A stretch of 6,608 nt of DNA from Euryarchaeota archaeon UBA111. GTDB lineage: Archaea; Thermoplasmatota; Poseidoniia; Poseidoniales; Poseidoniaceae. A program made the translations under genes and the position numbers. The stretch's first letter is position 1. Each line of letters begins with the position of its first letter. This document shows, piece after piece, positions 1 through 6,608 of the stretch. The notes beneath the pieces are model-generated. The model saw only the letters and a program-made list of their open reading frames with translations, was not told the DNA's origin and ran no database searches. The DNA is taken from the NCBI GenBank assembly GCA_002506025.1, contig DAWS01000034.1:2692-9299 (forward strand). The letters are read 5' to 3'.

Positions 1-1520
1 TGTTCCCATCGAATAGTCATGCACCAAGAGTAGTGGTTACTAATGGCATGGTAATACCAAACTATAGTAGCCGTAGCGATTATGAGAAGATGAATTCCTT
101 GGGTGTTTCACAATATGGCCAAATGACTGCGGGCTCTTACATGTATATTGGTCCCCAAGGGATTGTTCACGGAACCACAATTACACTGCTCAACGCCGCT
201 AGAATGCACCTAAATTTACCTCCTGAAAGGGATTTGGCAGGCATTACATTTGTCACTTCAGGCTTGGGCGGAATGTCCGGTGCCCAAGCAAAGGCAGCAG
301 TTATTTCAGGCGCAGCATGTATTGTGGCTGAGATGAATGAGCATGCTGCCATAAAACGCTACGATCAAGGTTGGTTAACTAATATCTCGCGCGACATTGA
401 CGAGTCAATTGATTTGATGGTTGACGCTGCTCAGCGTCGAGTTCCAATTTCTATTGGCCATATAGGTAACATAGTAGAATTATGGGAGCGAATTGTTGAA
501 AGAGATATACATGTAGATTTGGGCAGTGATCAGACCTCCCTGCACAATCCGTATCAAGGAGGGTATTTTCCTGCAGACTATTCATATCAAGAAAGCTCGT
601 TAATGATGTCAAATGACCCAGAAAAGTTTGCCCAAGAAATCCAAAAAACACTGATTAGACATGCAGATGCAGTAAATACGCTTTCTGACCGTGGAATGTT
701 CTTTTGGGACTATGGTAATGCCTTCTTGTTGGAAGCGTCCAGAGTTGGTGCAGATGTTCTCAAACCAGACGGTAATTTCAGATATCCAAGTTACGTTGAG
801 GATATTATGGGTCCAATCTGCTTTGATTATGGATTTGGACCATATAGATGGGTGTGCACCTCAGCCAGCCCTGCTGACCTAGCTAAAACAGATAAAATTG
901 CAAAAACTGTTTTAGAGAATTTGGCTGAGTCAGCATCACCAAGTATCCTACAGCAATTGACTGATAACATACGTTGGATAGAACAGGCTGGGGAAAATGA
1001 ATTAGTTGTCGGAAGCCAAGCAAGAATCTTGTATGCTAACGACGAGGGAAGGCGCAAAATTGCTCTAGCTATGAATGAAGCAATAGCCAGTGGTGAAATC
1101 TCAGCACCAATCGTGCTTGGACGAGACCACCACGATGTATCAGGAACTGACAGTCCCTATCGAGAAACGGCTAATATCAAAGACGGTTCGATGTTTACTG
1201 CTGATATGGCTGTGCAAAATTTCGTTGGCGATGCGTTTAGAGGAGCAACCTGGGTAAGTCTGCACAATGGTGGCGGCGTTGGGTGGGGAGAAGTGATAAA
1301 CGGTGGTTTTGGTATGTTAATCGATGGTAGTGAGGCGGCTAAGAAGCGTATTGAATCTATGTTGCACTGGGATGTAAACAATGGAGTCGCTCGTCGAGCA
1401 TGGGCGCGAAATCCCGGAGCGATAGCAGCAATAAATCAGGCAATGTCCGAAAATAATCTACTCAAAGTGACATTACCTAATTTGACAGACGATTCGATCT
1501 TTGATGAAATAATGAAGTGA
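1..1520 (+). CDS. hutU: Urocanate hydratase (urocanase), long eukaryote-like type, 5'-truncated by window edge
   Basis: Urocanase adds water to urocanate to give 4-imidazolone-5-propionate, the second step of histidine degradation, using tightly bound NAD+; it is cytosolic. The reading frame is open to the left edge: codons from position 3 already read FPSNSHAPRVVVTNG, a conserved urocanase stretch, so the GTG at 33 is not the real start. Visible family motifs are YGQMTAG (114-134) and GLGGMSGAQ (261-287) of the NAD+-binding part, SDQTS.HNP..GGY (about 525-570), GFGPYRW (831-851), GRDHHD...SPYRET...DGS (1119-1190) and ATWVSLHNGGGVGWGE (1245-1292). The HNPYQGGY, YPSYVEDIMG and LHWDVNNGVARRAWARN segments match what I recall of the roughly 660-680 residue urocanases of animals and some bacteria rather than the roughly 555-residue Pseudomonas/Bacillus form. 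About 505 codons are present, so some 150-170 N-terminal residues are probably outside the window. hutH follows after 4 nt. No frameshift or missing motif is seen in the part present. Confidence 0.96.
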   Translation, partial: FPSNSHAPRVVVTNGMVIPNYSSRSDYEKMNSLGVSQYGQMTAGSYMYIGPQGIVHGTTITLLNAARMHLNLPPERDLAGITFVTSGLGGMSGAQAKAAVISGAACIVAEMNEHAAIKRYDQGWLTNISRDIDESIDLMVDAAQRRVPISIGHIGNIVELWERIVERDIHVDLGSDQTSLHNPYQGGYFPADYSYQESSLMMSNDPEKFAQEIQKTLIRHADAVNTLSDRGMFFWDYGNAFLLEASRVGADVLKPDGNFRYPSYVEDIMGPICFDYGFGPYRWVCTSASPADLAKTDKIAKTVLENLAESASPSILQQLTDNIRWIEQAGENELVVGSQARILYANDEGRRKIALAMNEAIASGEISAPIVLGRDHHDVSGTDSPYRETANIKDGSMFTADMAVQNFVGDAFRGATWVSLHNGGGVGWGEVINGGFGMLIDGSEAAKKRIESMLHWDVNNGVARRAWARNPGAIAAINQAMSENNLLKVTLPNLTDDSIFDEIMK

Positions 1521-1521
1521 T
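1516..1521 (+). promoter_or_regulatory. Probable ribosome binding site of hutH inside the hutU stop region
   Basis: AGTGAT matches part of the archaeal and bacterial anti-SD complement GGAGGTGAT and lies 3 nt before the ATG at 1525. It contains the hutU TGA stop (1518-1520), so ribosomes ending hutU sit on the hutH initiation site. It is a short match and could be chance. Confidence 0.4.
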
Positions 1522-1524
1522 ATT

Positions 1525-3072
1525 ATGGCGCAAACAGTAACACTTGATGGTAATACAATTTCATCGGCTGAGGTCATGGCGGCGGTCAATGGAGATGCCA
1601 TTATTGAGTTGACAGAAGGGGCATGGAACCGCATAATTGCAGCAAGAAATACAATCGATGAGATTTTACAGTCTGATGAGACCGTATATGGAATCAACAC
1701 TGGTTTCGGTTCTTTGGTAAATACGAAAATTGCCTCAGAACAATTACAAGAGTTGCAATTAAATCTGGTTAGGTCTCACGCTACAGGCCTTGGAGATTTG
1801 ATGGAAGTTAATGCTGTTAGAGCGATGATGATAGCCCGAATAAACTCATTCGCTAAGGGCTTTTCAGGCGTCCATCCTAATGTAGTTCAGCAGTTAATCG
1901 ATTTTGTTAACCTTAGGATTACCCCTTGCGTACCTCGCATAGGTAGCCTTGGGGCTAGTGGCGACTTGGCGCCTTTATCTCACATGGCACTTGCACTAAT
2001 CGGTGAAGGAAACGTAATTGATGATGAAGGAAATATTCACGATACTCATGATGCCTTGACCGCAAATGGATTAATTCCTGTGGAGTTACACGCTAAAGAT
2101 GGCTTATCACTGATTAATGGGACCAGCCAAATGCTAAGCTACTCTGTGTTATCACTTGACATATTGGATAATTTATTGCCAATTGCTGATGTGATTTATT
2201 GTGCTAGTCTTGATGCATACCAAGGTACTATGAAACCTACCGATATTAGAGTTCATAATGCAAGACCACATCCTGGTCAATTAACTGTTGCAAAACGCAT
2301 CAGAGAAATAATAGCCGACTCGACGATTCAACAATCGAATATGGATTATAAGAAAGTGCAAGACCCATATTCCTTCAGGTGTGCGCCCCAAGTTCATGGT
2401 GCGGTTTACGAAGCACTACTTGGGATGCAATCTACTATCTACATCGAACTAAACAGCACTACAGACAATCCACTTGTTTTTGCTGATGCACCCAAGTTGG
2501 GTGACAGAATTGTCTCTCAGGGCAATTTCCATGGGGAAATTCTCGCGCTCTGTGCCGATAGAATGTCACTAGCACTGTTCGAGCTAGGTTCTATTTCTGA
2601 ACGACGCATGGACCAATTATTAGACTCAAGTAAGAGTGGCCTCACTCCATTCCTCGCCGCAGACAGTGGATTGGAATCTGGCTTGATGATTGTTCAATAC
2701 AGTGCAGGAGCAGCATTAGCGGAATTGCACGGACATGCAGCGCCAAGAACAGCGTTCTCGACCAGTACTTCTGCGGGTCAAGAGGATCATGTCAGCATGG
2801 GAGCAACAGCATGTTGGAATCTATACCAAGCGTGTACTAGAATTTCTGAGGTCTTGGCTTGTGAACTGTTAATCGCTAGCGAAGCACTATCGCAGCGTGA
2901 TCAACAATCGTCTCCTATTGTTAATTCTTTAATCAAATTAGTTAGGAACATTGCTCCAATACTAGACGGTGACCGCGCAACGAGTGCTGAAATCAATAAA
3001 ATTGCCAAATACTTGAGAGATGGGGCTTGGCTAGCGCGTATTGAAGCTGAAAATAACAAGTTGTCAAGATGA
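1525..3072 (+). CDS. hutH: Histidine ammonia-lyase
   Basis: This enzyme removes ammonia from L-histidine to give trans-urocanate, the substrate of the urocanase encoded just upstream. The 515-residue length is normal for the family. The MIO prosthetic group forms from Ala144-Ser145-Gly146 in GSLGASGDLAPLSH. Residues matching the known active site of the Pseudomonas enzyme are Tyr55 (VYGINTGFG), His85 (RSHATG), Asn198 (INGTS), Gln279, Tyr282 and Arg285 (QDPYSFRC), Phe335 (GNFHG) and Glu420 (QEDHVSMG). His85 and Glu420 favour histidine over phenylalanine or tyrosine as substrate. A small variation is Gly at 418, where the usual motif reads SANQEDH. The ATG at 1525 is preferred because family homology begins close behind it and an SD-like AGTGAT (1516-1521) spans the hutU stop, suggesting coupled translation from one transcript. 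The 3' end overlaps the opposite-strand DUF835-like gene by 9 bp. Confidence 0.97.
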   Translation: MAQTVTLDGNTISSAEVMAAVNGDAIIELTEGAWNRIIAARNTIDEILQSDETVYGINTGFGSLVNTKIASEQLQELQLNLVRSHATGLGDLMEVNAVRAMMIARINSFAKGFSGVHPNVVQQLIDFVNLRITPCVPRIGSLGASGDLAPLSHMALALIGEGNVIDDEGNIHDTHDALTANGLIPVELHAKDGLSLINGTSQMLSYSVLSLDILDNLLPIADVIYCASLDAYQGTMKPTDIRVHNARPHPGQLTVAKRIREIIADSTIQQSNMDYKKVQDPYSFRCAPQVHGAVYEALLGMQSTIYIELNSTTDNPLVFADAPKLGDRIVSQGNFHGEILALCADRMSLALFELGSISERRMDQLLDSSKSGLTPFLAADSGLESGLMIVQYSAGAALAELHGHAAPRTAFSTSTSAGQEDHVSMGATACWNLYQACTRISEVLACELLIASEALSQRDQQSSPIVNSLIKLVRNIAPILDGDRATSAEINKIAKYLRDGAWLARIEAENNKLSR

Positions 3073-3930
3073 GGAATAGTACTTCTTTTCTAACTCATCC
3101 AAACCTGTCAATTGTCTGACTCTAAACATATCTACTGCTATTTGTGATGCATCTAATGCGCCGTGATTTTCATGAATAAACCGTTCTAGTTCTGTTGCTC
3201 GTCTTACATCTTCTTCAACTAATTTATACAATTGATATGCGTGATGATTTTCATATGCTAATGCCGGTTCGATTGCTGAAACATCTAAACCCATGCGACG
3301 CCATTGTAAAATGCGTTTGACTAAAATTTCTCTGGTAAAGCCCAGTTCTGGCAACTTTGCCAAGTATGCTAATCTTGGACCGCCATCAATACCTAATTCA
3401 TGCTGGTATGGTATGTCGTTAGACTCCTCATTTGTCGATGATTCTTCTTTAACAGAAACCGAATCAGGAGATTTAACGACTAATTTTTCAGTCAAATATT
3501 GTAATTTTACTATCCATTCAGAATCAAAAGCCAACGTATCAATACAGATTGCTAGAACAATACCTTGAGTTTTTATATGGTCAAATAACGATGATAGCGC
3601 CCTAATTAATTCATCAAGATCGGCCTCAGTGGCAATCAATTCTAATCCGTCTAGGATAAAGAAACAATTTAACGTAGTCTTATCCGCTGTGATAAGACTA
3701 GATATTTCCACTATATCTGGACGGATTGAATTAGTTGATTTTTTGTCGGTGACCCAGTAATTGGACACCTTTGATAAGTCTAATTTTTCAATAAGGCGTC
3801 GTGTTGGTAATCGAGTCAAAAGTGTGAACTCAAATTCATGATTAATATCCATCAATAATTCAATATCCGCAGTGAACCGGTCGTAATTGGTAAATTCATA
3901 GAGATATACACAACCACGACTTACCTCCAT
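3064..3930 (-). CDS. DUF835-like archaeal protein of unknown function
   Basis: A complete 288-residue soluble protein with no signal peptide or membrane helix. Residues about 5-150 follow the DUF835 pattern as I recall it: LLTRLP at 37-42 (family ISR.HP), YWVTDK at 58-63, the hydrophobic strand FFILDGLELIA at 90-100 (family VLLDGLEYL), and ICIDTLAFDSEW at 128-139 (family PVDP.AL). DUF835 domains are common in archaea, often beside sensory or KaiC-like modules, and have no established reaction. A polar Ser/Glu linker (about 153-176) leads to an alpha-helical C-terminal part with ILQWRRMGLDVSAIEPAL at 207-224 and a charged helix (about 236-252). That tail resembles helical modules of other euryarchaeal proteins, but I cannot name it. 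The ATG at 3928-3930 is supported by an AGGTGA site and a TATA-like box. It is convergent with hutH and divergent from the EF-hand gene. Its role is unknown; a sensory or regulatory part is only a guess. Confidence 0.8.
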   Translation of the reverse strand: MEVSRGCVYLYEFTNYDRFTADIELLMDINHEFEFTLLTRLPTRRLIEKLDLSKVSNYWVTDKKSTNSIRPDIVEISSLITADKTTLNCFFILDGLELIATEADLDELIRALSSLFDHIKTQGIVLAICIDTLAFDSEWIVKLQYLTEKLVVKSPDSVSVKEESSTNEESNDIPYQHELGIDGGPRLAYLAKLPELGFTREILVKRILQWRRMGLDVSAIEPALAYENHHAYQLYKLVEEDVRRATELERFIHENHGALDASQIAVDMFRVRQLTGLDELEKKYYSSS

Positions 3931-3934
3931 TGGG

Positions 3935-3940
3935 TCACCT
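3935..3940 (-). promoter_or_regulatory. Shine-Dalgarno site of the DUF835-like gene
   Basis: On the minus strand this reads AGGTGA, 4 nt before the ATG at 3930. It is a strong match to the anti-SD complement GGAGGTGA and decides the start of this gene. Confidence 0.6.
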
Positions 3941-3960
3941 GATTACGAATAAGACCAATC

Positions 3961-3968
3961 ATATATAC
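3961..3968 (-). promoter_or_regulatory. Putative TATA box for the DUF835-like gene
   Basis: The AT-only run ATATATAC in the divergent spacer lies about 25-30 nt upstream (on the minus strand) of the SD site. With normal archaeal TBP/TFB spacing, transcription would start near 3935-3940, giving a leader of about 5-10 nt that barely holds the SD site. No clear BRE was identified. Such a short AT-rich run can occur by chance. Confidence 0.35.
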
Positions 3969-3993
3969 ATTTGAGCCTGTTTTGCCTGTCAAT

Positions 3994-4002
3994 CATTATA
4001 TC
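3994..4002 (+). promoter_or_regulatory. Putative TATA box for the EF-hand/zinc-ribbon gene pair
   Basis: ATTATATC-like sequence centred near 3999. Archaeal spacing of about 25-28 nt would put the transcription start near 4023-4028, a few bases ahead of the GTG at 4034. Between box and start lie small inverted repeats, ATGGG (4003-4007) with CCCAT (4015-4019) and CCCA-TAAT-TGGG (4015-4026), which could be an operator, although arms of 4-5 bp are weak evidence. Confidence 0.35.
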
Positions 4003-4033
4003 ATGGGTTGTATTCCCATAATTGGGTGTGGCA

Positions 4034-6247
4034 GTGTCAGATACCGAAACTAAAGATGTCCCAATGGCAGAATGTGGCTCATGTAGAGCAATTATTCCAC
4101 TAGATTCCAAGAAATGCCCAGAATGTGGTATTGGATTTTCTGGTGTTTCAGATGAAGCCTTGGGCGAATGTGGTGCATGTAACTCATTGGTCCCACTCGA
4201 TTCAAAAAGTTGCCCAGAGTGTGGGGTATTCTTTGTTGCCGATGATGTATTATCTGTACTTAGTGAATGGTTTGAGAATACAGGTATAGAAGCGCGCAAG
4301 TTGTTTTCTAAATTCGATTCAGATTCGGATGGTTCCATTGATGCTGAGGAATTAAAGGATGGACTGCTCAAAATGAAATTAGCCGATTTGCCCCCCTCCC
4401 AAATTGATCGACTGATATCTCAGGTTGATACTGACAACGATGGTGTGATAAGCCTCGATGAATTAGTAGCCGCCATTTCTGGGGAGGAACCTGAAGAGGT
4501 TGAATCAGTGGACACTATTGCTACCAAGCAATACTCAGAGAATGTAGTTGAGAGAATTACAAAGAAATACTCTATTGAGGATAAGGCTGATTTCCTATCG
4601 TATGCCGCATCTTTTGATGAAAATGACAATGACTATCTCACCGAGGCAGAGTTGAAAAAGGCTGCTGAGGCATATTCAGATGAGACCACAACTGAAAATG
4701 ACACAATTACTGATGTAGCAGAGAGTACAGAATCCGAGTCAGTCGAATCTGAAGAAAATGAGCCTGAAGATGTAGGTGAAATTGAAGCTGATGATGTTGA
4801 TTCAGAAGAGAATACTGACGAAAATATGGATGTTGGCGATGAGGTTTCTGATGACGATGAAGATAAGGAAGACCAATCAGTTGAACAGCAGCATGATGAT
4901 GTAGAAGAATCTGAAACTACCTCAGATGAACATCTCAGAACATTGGTAACCGCAGCAGTTGACCAAGATATGACCATAAGGTCAATGTTTGAATCTATGG
5001 ATTTAGACGAGAATGGGCTTATAGATGGACCCGAATTACAAAAAGGTATCAGCAGTATCGTTGGCGATTACCTCTCTCCAGGCGATATTATGGGAATTAT
5101 CTCTTTGGTCGACAAAGACTCCAACGGTCGAATTGATGCATTTGAATTGATTGAGGTCATTGAATCAATGGAAATTGAAATTGAGTCAGATGTGGCAGTA
5201 AAACCAATTGACTTACTAACTGACTTCATGGATTCTATGGAAATTAATCCTGGCTCATTTTTCCGTAAACTCGACAAAAATGGTGATGGAAAAATCAACC
5301 GCATCGAGTTATCTGAAGCACTAAAGGAGCAGGCCAATGATGATGCTGATGATGAAACAATTTCTGAATTAATTAGCATGTTCGATGAAGATGGAGATGA
5401 ATCGATAGATTTGATTGAGTTTATCAGCACACTAGAAGAAGAAAGCCACGAGGAACCTGATGAAGAGTCATCGCTCTCCGTACCCAAAGAGTTCCCCTCA
5501 AAGTGGCAAAAGCGAATGATTTCTAAGCGTTGGAAAGATGTAGTCTGGCCATTAATTCATACCGGATTTGCATTCTTTATTCTCCTGTGGGTCGTCAACG
5601 GAACATTGGCTCCGTTCGTAGATGGCAACGGTGGAACGGTGATTCTTGACACTGAATTTGGCCAGACCATCGGTGATGACAATACCGTATACGTCAACGG
5701 TGATCCATATCCGTGTAATGATGAGATTCAGATTGGTGGATGTGAGAATTCATTAACTCCATTTGCTGGCGAAGACGGAGAGTTATCTATGCCTGCAGGC
5801 TTTTATTGGGACGGAATACTCTTTATCATTCTAGGCGTAGTAGGTTTGATTGGAAGTTTGTTTACTCAGTTATCTCTTGTTCCTGCTTGGCGCGCCAGAG
5901 TCAAAGCAATGAGGGACAACGAAGCAGACAAAGAAGAAGTCGCTCAGGCATTGACTGATTCGGATGAAATAGCTAACTCAGAGGACGATGAGATTGACGA
6001 TGAGTCAAACGATGACGTCGCAGAGAATGATGATTCAGATGACTCAGAAACCGATGAAACTGCTGATGAGGATTATGAAGAAGATGAAATCGATATTGGT
6101 TCGTTTATTGGATTGATGCTGGAAGACGAGGAGGTCTTTGGAACTATAATCGAATTCGACGATGAGGAAGGTTTAGTCACCATCGAAGAAGATGGCACAG
6201 GTGACCTTGTCACAGGTTATCAGGAAGACATGTTCATTGAAGATTGA
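4034..6247 (+). CDS. Membrane-anchored multidomain protein: two zinc ribbons, seven EF-hands, two TM helices
   Basis: A 737-residue acidic protein of no family I can name as a whole. Numbering is from GTG 4034, chosen because GGGTG (4024-4028) lies 5 nt upstream; TTG 4022, GTG 4028 and ATG 4064 are alternatives. Two near-identical zinc ribbons come first (C14/C17...C28/C31 and C46/C49...C60/C63). Seven EF-hand loops follow at about 95-106, 132-143, 195-206, 323-334, 360-371, 414-425 and 451-462; all have Asp at loop position 1 and Glu at 12. Loops 3 and 7 lack the usual Gly at position 6. Loops 1-2, 4-5 and 6-7 look paired; loop 3 stands alone before an acidic linker (about 213-300, roughly half Asp/Glu). 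TM helices are at about 503-525 and 593-616. Basic residues before TM1 (KWQKRMISKRWK) and after TM2 (WRARVKAMR) put both termini in the cytoplasm and the roughly 65-residue loop, with C561 and C570, outside. The tail is acidic and ends in a beta-rich segment (about 700-737). Calcium and zinc binding are inferred; the function is unknown. Confidence 0.9.
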   Translation: MSDTETKDVPMAECGSCRAIIPLDSKKCPECGIGFSGVSDEALGECGACNSLVPLDSKSCPECGVFFVADDVLSVLSEWFENTGIEARKLFSKFDSDSDGSIDAEELKDGLLKMKLADLPPSQIDRLISQVDTDNDGVISLDELVAAISGEEPEEVESVDTIATKQYSENVVERITKKYSIEDKADFLSYAASFDENDNDYLTEAELKKAAEAYSDETTTENDTITDVAESTESESVESEENEPEDVGEIEADDVDSEENTDENMDVGDEVSDDDEDKEDQSVEQQHDDVEESETTSDEHLRTLVTAAVDQDMTIRSMFESMDLDENGLIDGPELQKGISSIVGDYLSPGDIMGIISLVDKDSNGRIDAFELIEVIESMEIEIESDVAVKPIDLLTDFMDSMEINPGSFFRKLDKNGDGKINRIELSEALKEQANDDADDETISELISMFDEDGDESIDLIEFISTLEEESHEEPDEESSLSVPKEFPSKWQKRMISKRWKDVVWPLIHTGFAFFILLWVVNGTLAPFVDGNGGTVILDTEFGQTIGDDNTVYVNGDPYPCNDEIQIGGCENSLTPFAGEDGELSMPAGFYWDGILFIILGVVGLIGSLFTQLSLVPAWRARVKAMRDNEADKEEVAQALTDSDEIANSEDDEIDDESNDDVAENDDSDDSETDETADEDYEEDEIDIGSFIGLMLEDEEVFGTIIEFDDEEGLVTIEEDGTGDLVTGYQEDMFIED
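4070..4225 (+). repeat. Tandem duplicated zinc-ribbon unit
   Basis: Two 60-bp segments, 4070-4129 and 4166-4225, encode units of the form ECG(S/A)C...PLDSK.CPECG, 96 bp (32 codons) apart in the same frame. The protein copies share most residues including PLDSK and all four cysteines, while the DNA copies differ mainly at third codon positions. This points to an older internal duplication kept by selection on the protein. Confidence 0.75.
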
Positions 6248-6248
6248 G

Positions 6249-6608
6249 ATGACAGAAGACACTCTGAATCAATTTACTGGCATGGCATATTGTCCAGTCT
6301 GTGGAAGTTTAGAGAAAAAAGGTACATTTCGTTGTTTGGGCTGTGGAGCATTTCATTCGAATGCTCACTTAGTGGATCGAGAACCCCCTCCACCAGAAGA
6401 AAAAATTACGCCAGTTGAGACTCAAAATATCAATCCATTAGCATACTCGATGGGACCCAATCAGAAAATATTGGAAGAAGAGTTTGAACAAAGTGACGAC
6501 GTAGTTGATTGGGAAGGCGGTTCAACTGATTTTACGTTTGAAGATGATACGGAAATACCGAGAAAGATTGAGAAAATCAATTTGGATGATAACATTGAAG
6601 AATTATGA
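6249..6608 (+). CDS. Small zinc-ribbon protein of unknown function
   Basis: A complete 119-residue protein whose TGA stop (6606-6608) is the last codon of the window. The start is taken as ATG 6249, one nucleotide after the stop of the EF-hand gene. An in-frame ATG at 6192 lies inside the upstream gene and would add 19 residues (M-A-Q-V-T...) that look like a shadow of it. One zinc ribbon is seen: C15-P-V-C18 and C29-L-G-C32, with the compact spacing of rubredoxin-knuckle ribbons. After it come a proline run (EPPPPEE, about 45-51) and an acidic, probably disordered tail with FEDD and a closing LDDNIEEL. No membrane segment or signal peptide is seen. No convincing SD precedes it, so translation is probably coupled to the upstream gene, which suggests the two products are made together. 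What it binds (protein, nucleic acid or only zinc) cannot be told from the sequence. Confidence 0.8.
   Translation: MTEDTLNQFTGMAYCPVCGSLEKKGTFRCLGCGAFHSNAHLVDREPPPPEEKITPVETQNINPLAYSMGPNQKILEEEFEQSDDVVDWEGGSTDFTFEDDTEIPRKIEKINLDDNIEEL

Noticed and set aside
33..35. GTG as start of the urocanase gene
   Set aside because: The same frame is open and encodes conserved urocanase residues back to position 3, so the gene begins upstream of the window.
4003..4026. Inverted repeats as a firm operator
   Set aside because: Arms of 4-5 bp are expected by chance in AT-rich spacer DNA; kept only as a remark on the promoter entry.
4670..4933. GAT/GAA-rich low-complexity DNA as a possible repeat array
   Set aside because: There is no regular unit; the composition follows from the Asp/Glu-rich protein linker.
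4633..4977. Ser-rich open frames on the minus strand across the EF-hand gene
   Set aside because: These are antisense images of GAT/GAA-rich acidic codons, which read as Ser-rich on the other strand; they show no domain or start signal.
6192..6248. Upstream in-frame ATG start for the small zinc-ribbon gene
   Set aside because: It would overlap the EF-hand gene by 56 bp, and the extra 19 residues look like an out-of-frame reading of that gene; ATG 6249 follows the upstream stop directly.

Overview
The window most likely comes from an uncultured planktonic archaeon of the Marine Group II / Poseidoniales type (class assignment is an inference). The reasons are a very acidic, Asp/Glu-rich protein set, small CxxC...CxxC zinc-ribbon proteins, a DUF835-like archaeal protein, AT-rich spacers with TATA-like boxes about 25-30 nt upstream of starts, and GGTG-type Shine-Dalgarno sites. 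Base composition looks moderately AT-rich by eye. There is no rRNA, tRNA, CRISPR array, insertion sequence or phage gene.

Left part (1-3072, + strand): two consecutive histidine-utilisation genes. The urocanase gene (hutU) is cut by the left window edge and belongs to the long, eukaryote-like urocanase type. It is followed after 4 nt by a complete histidine ammonia-lyase gene (hutH) with an intact Ala-Ser-Gly triad for the MIO cofactor. Together they catalyse histidine -> urocanate + NH3 -> imidazolonepropionate, the first two steps of histidine breakdown. Other hut genes, if present, lie outside the window.

Middle (3064-3930, - strand): a 288-residue DUF835-like protein of unknown function. 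It is convergent with hutH, and the two coding ends overlap by 9 bp. A 103-bp divergent spacer (3931-4033) holds one TATA-like box for each direction.

Right part (4034-6608, + strand): a two-gene unit. The first gene encodes a 737-residue membrane protein with two tandem zinc ribbons, seven EF-hand calcium loops, long acidic linkers, two transmembrane helices around a short, probably external loop with two cysteines, and an acidic tail ending in a small beta-rich segment. One nucleotide after its stop begins a 119-residue zinc-ribbon protein that ends exactly at the window edge. This pair, possibly with the divergent DUF835 gene, is the part of the window least explained by known systems. A membrane-anchored, cytoplasm-facing calcium-responsive scaffold is a reasonable but unproven reading.
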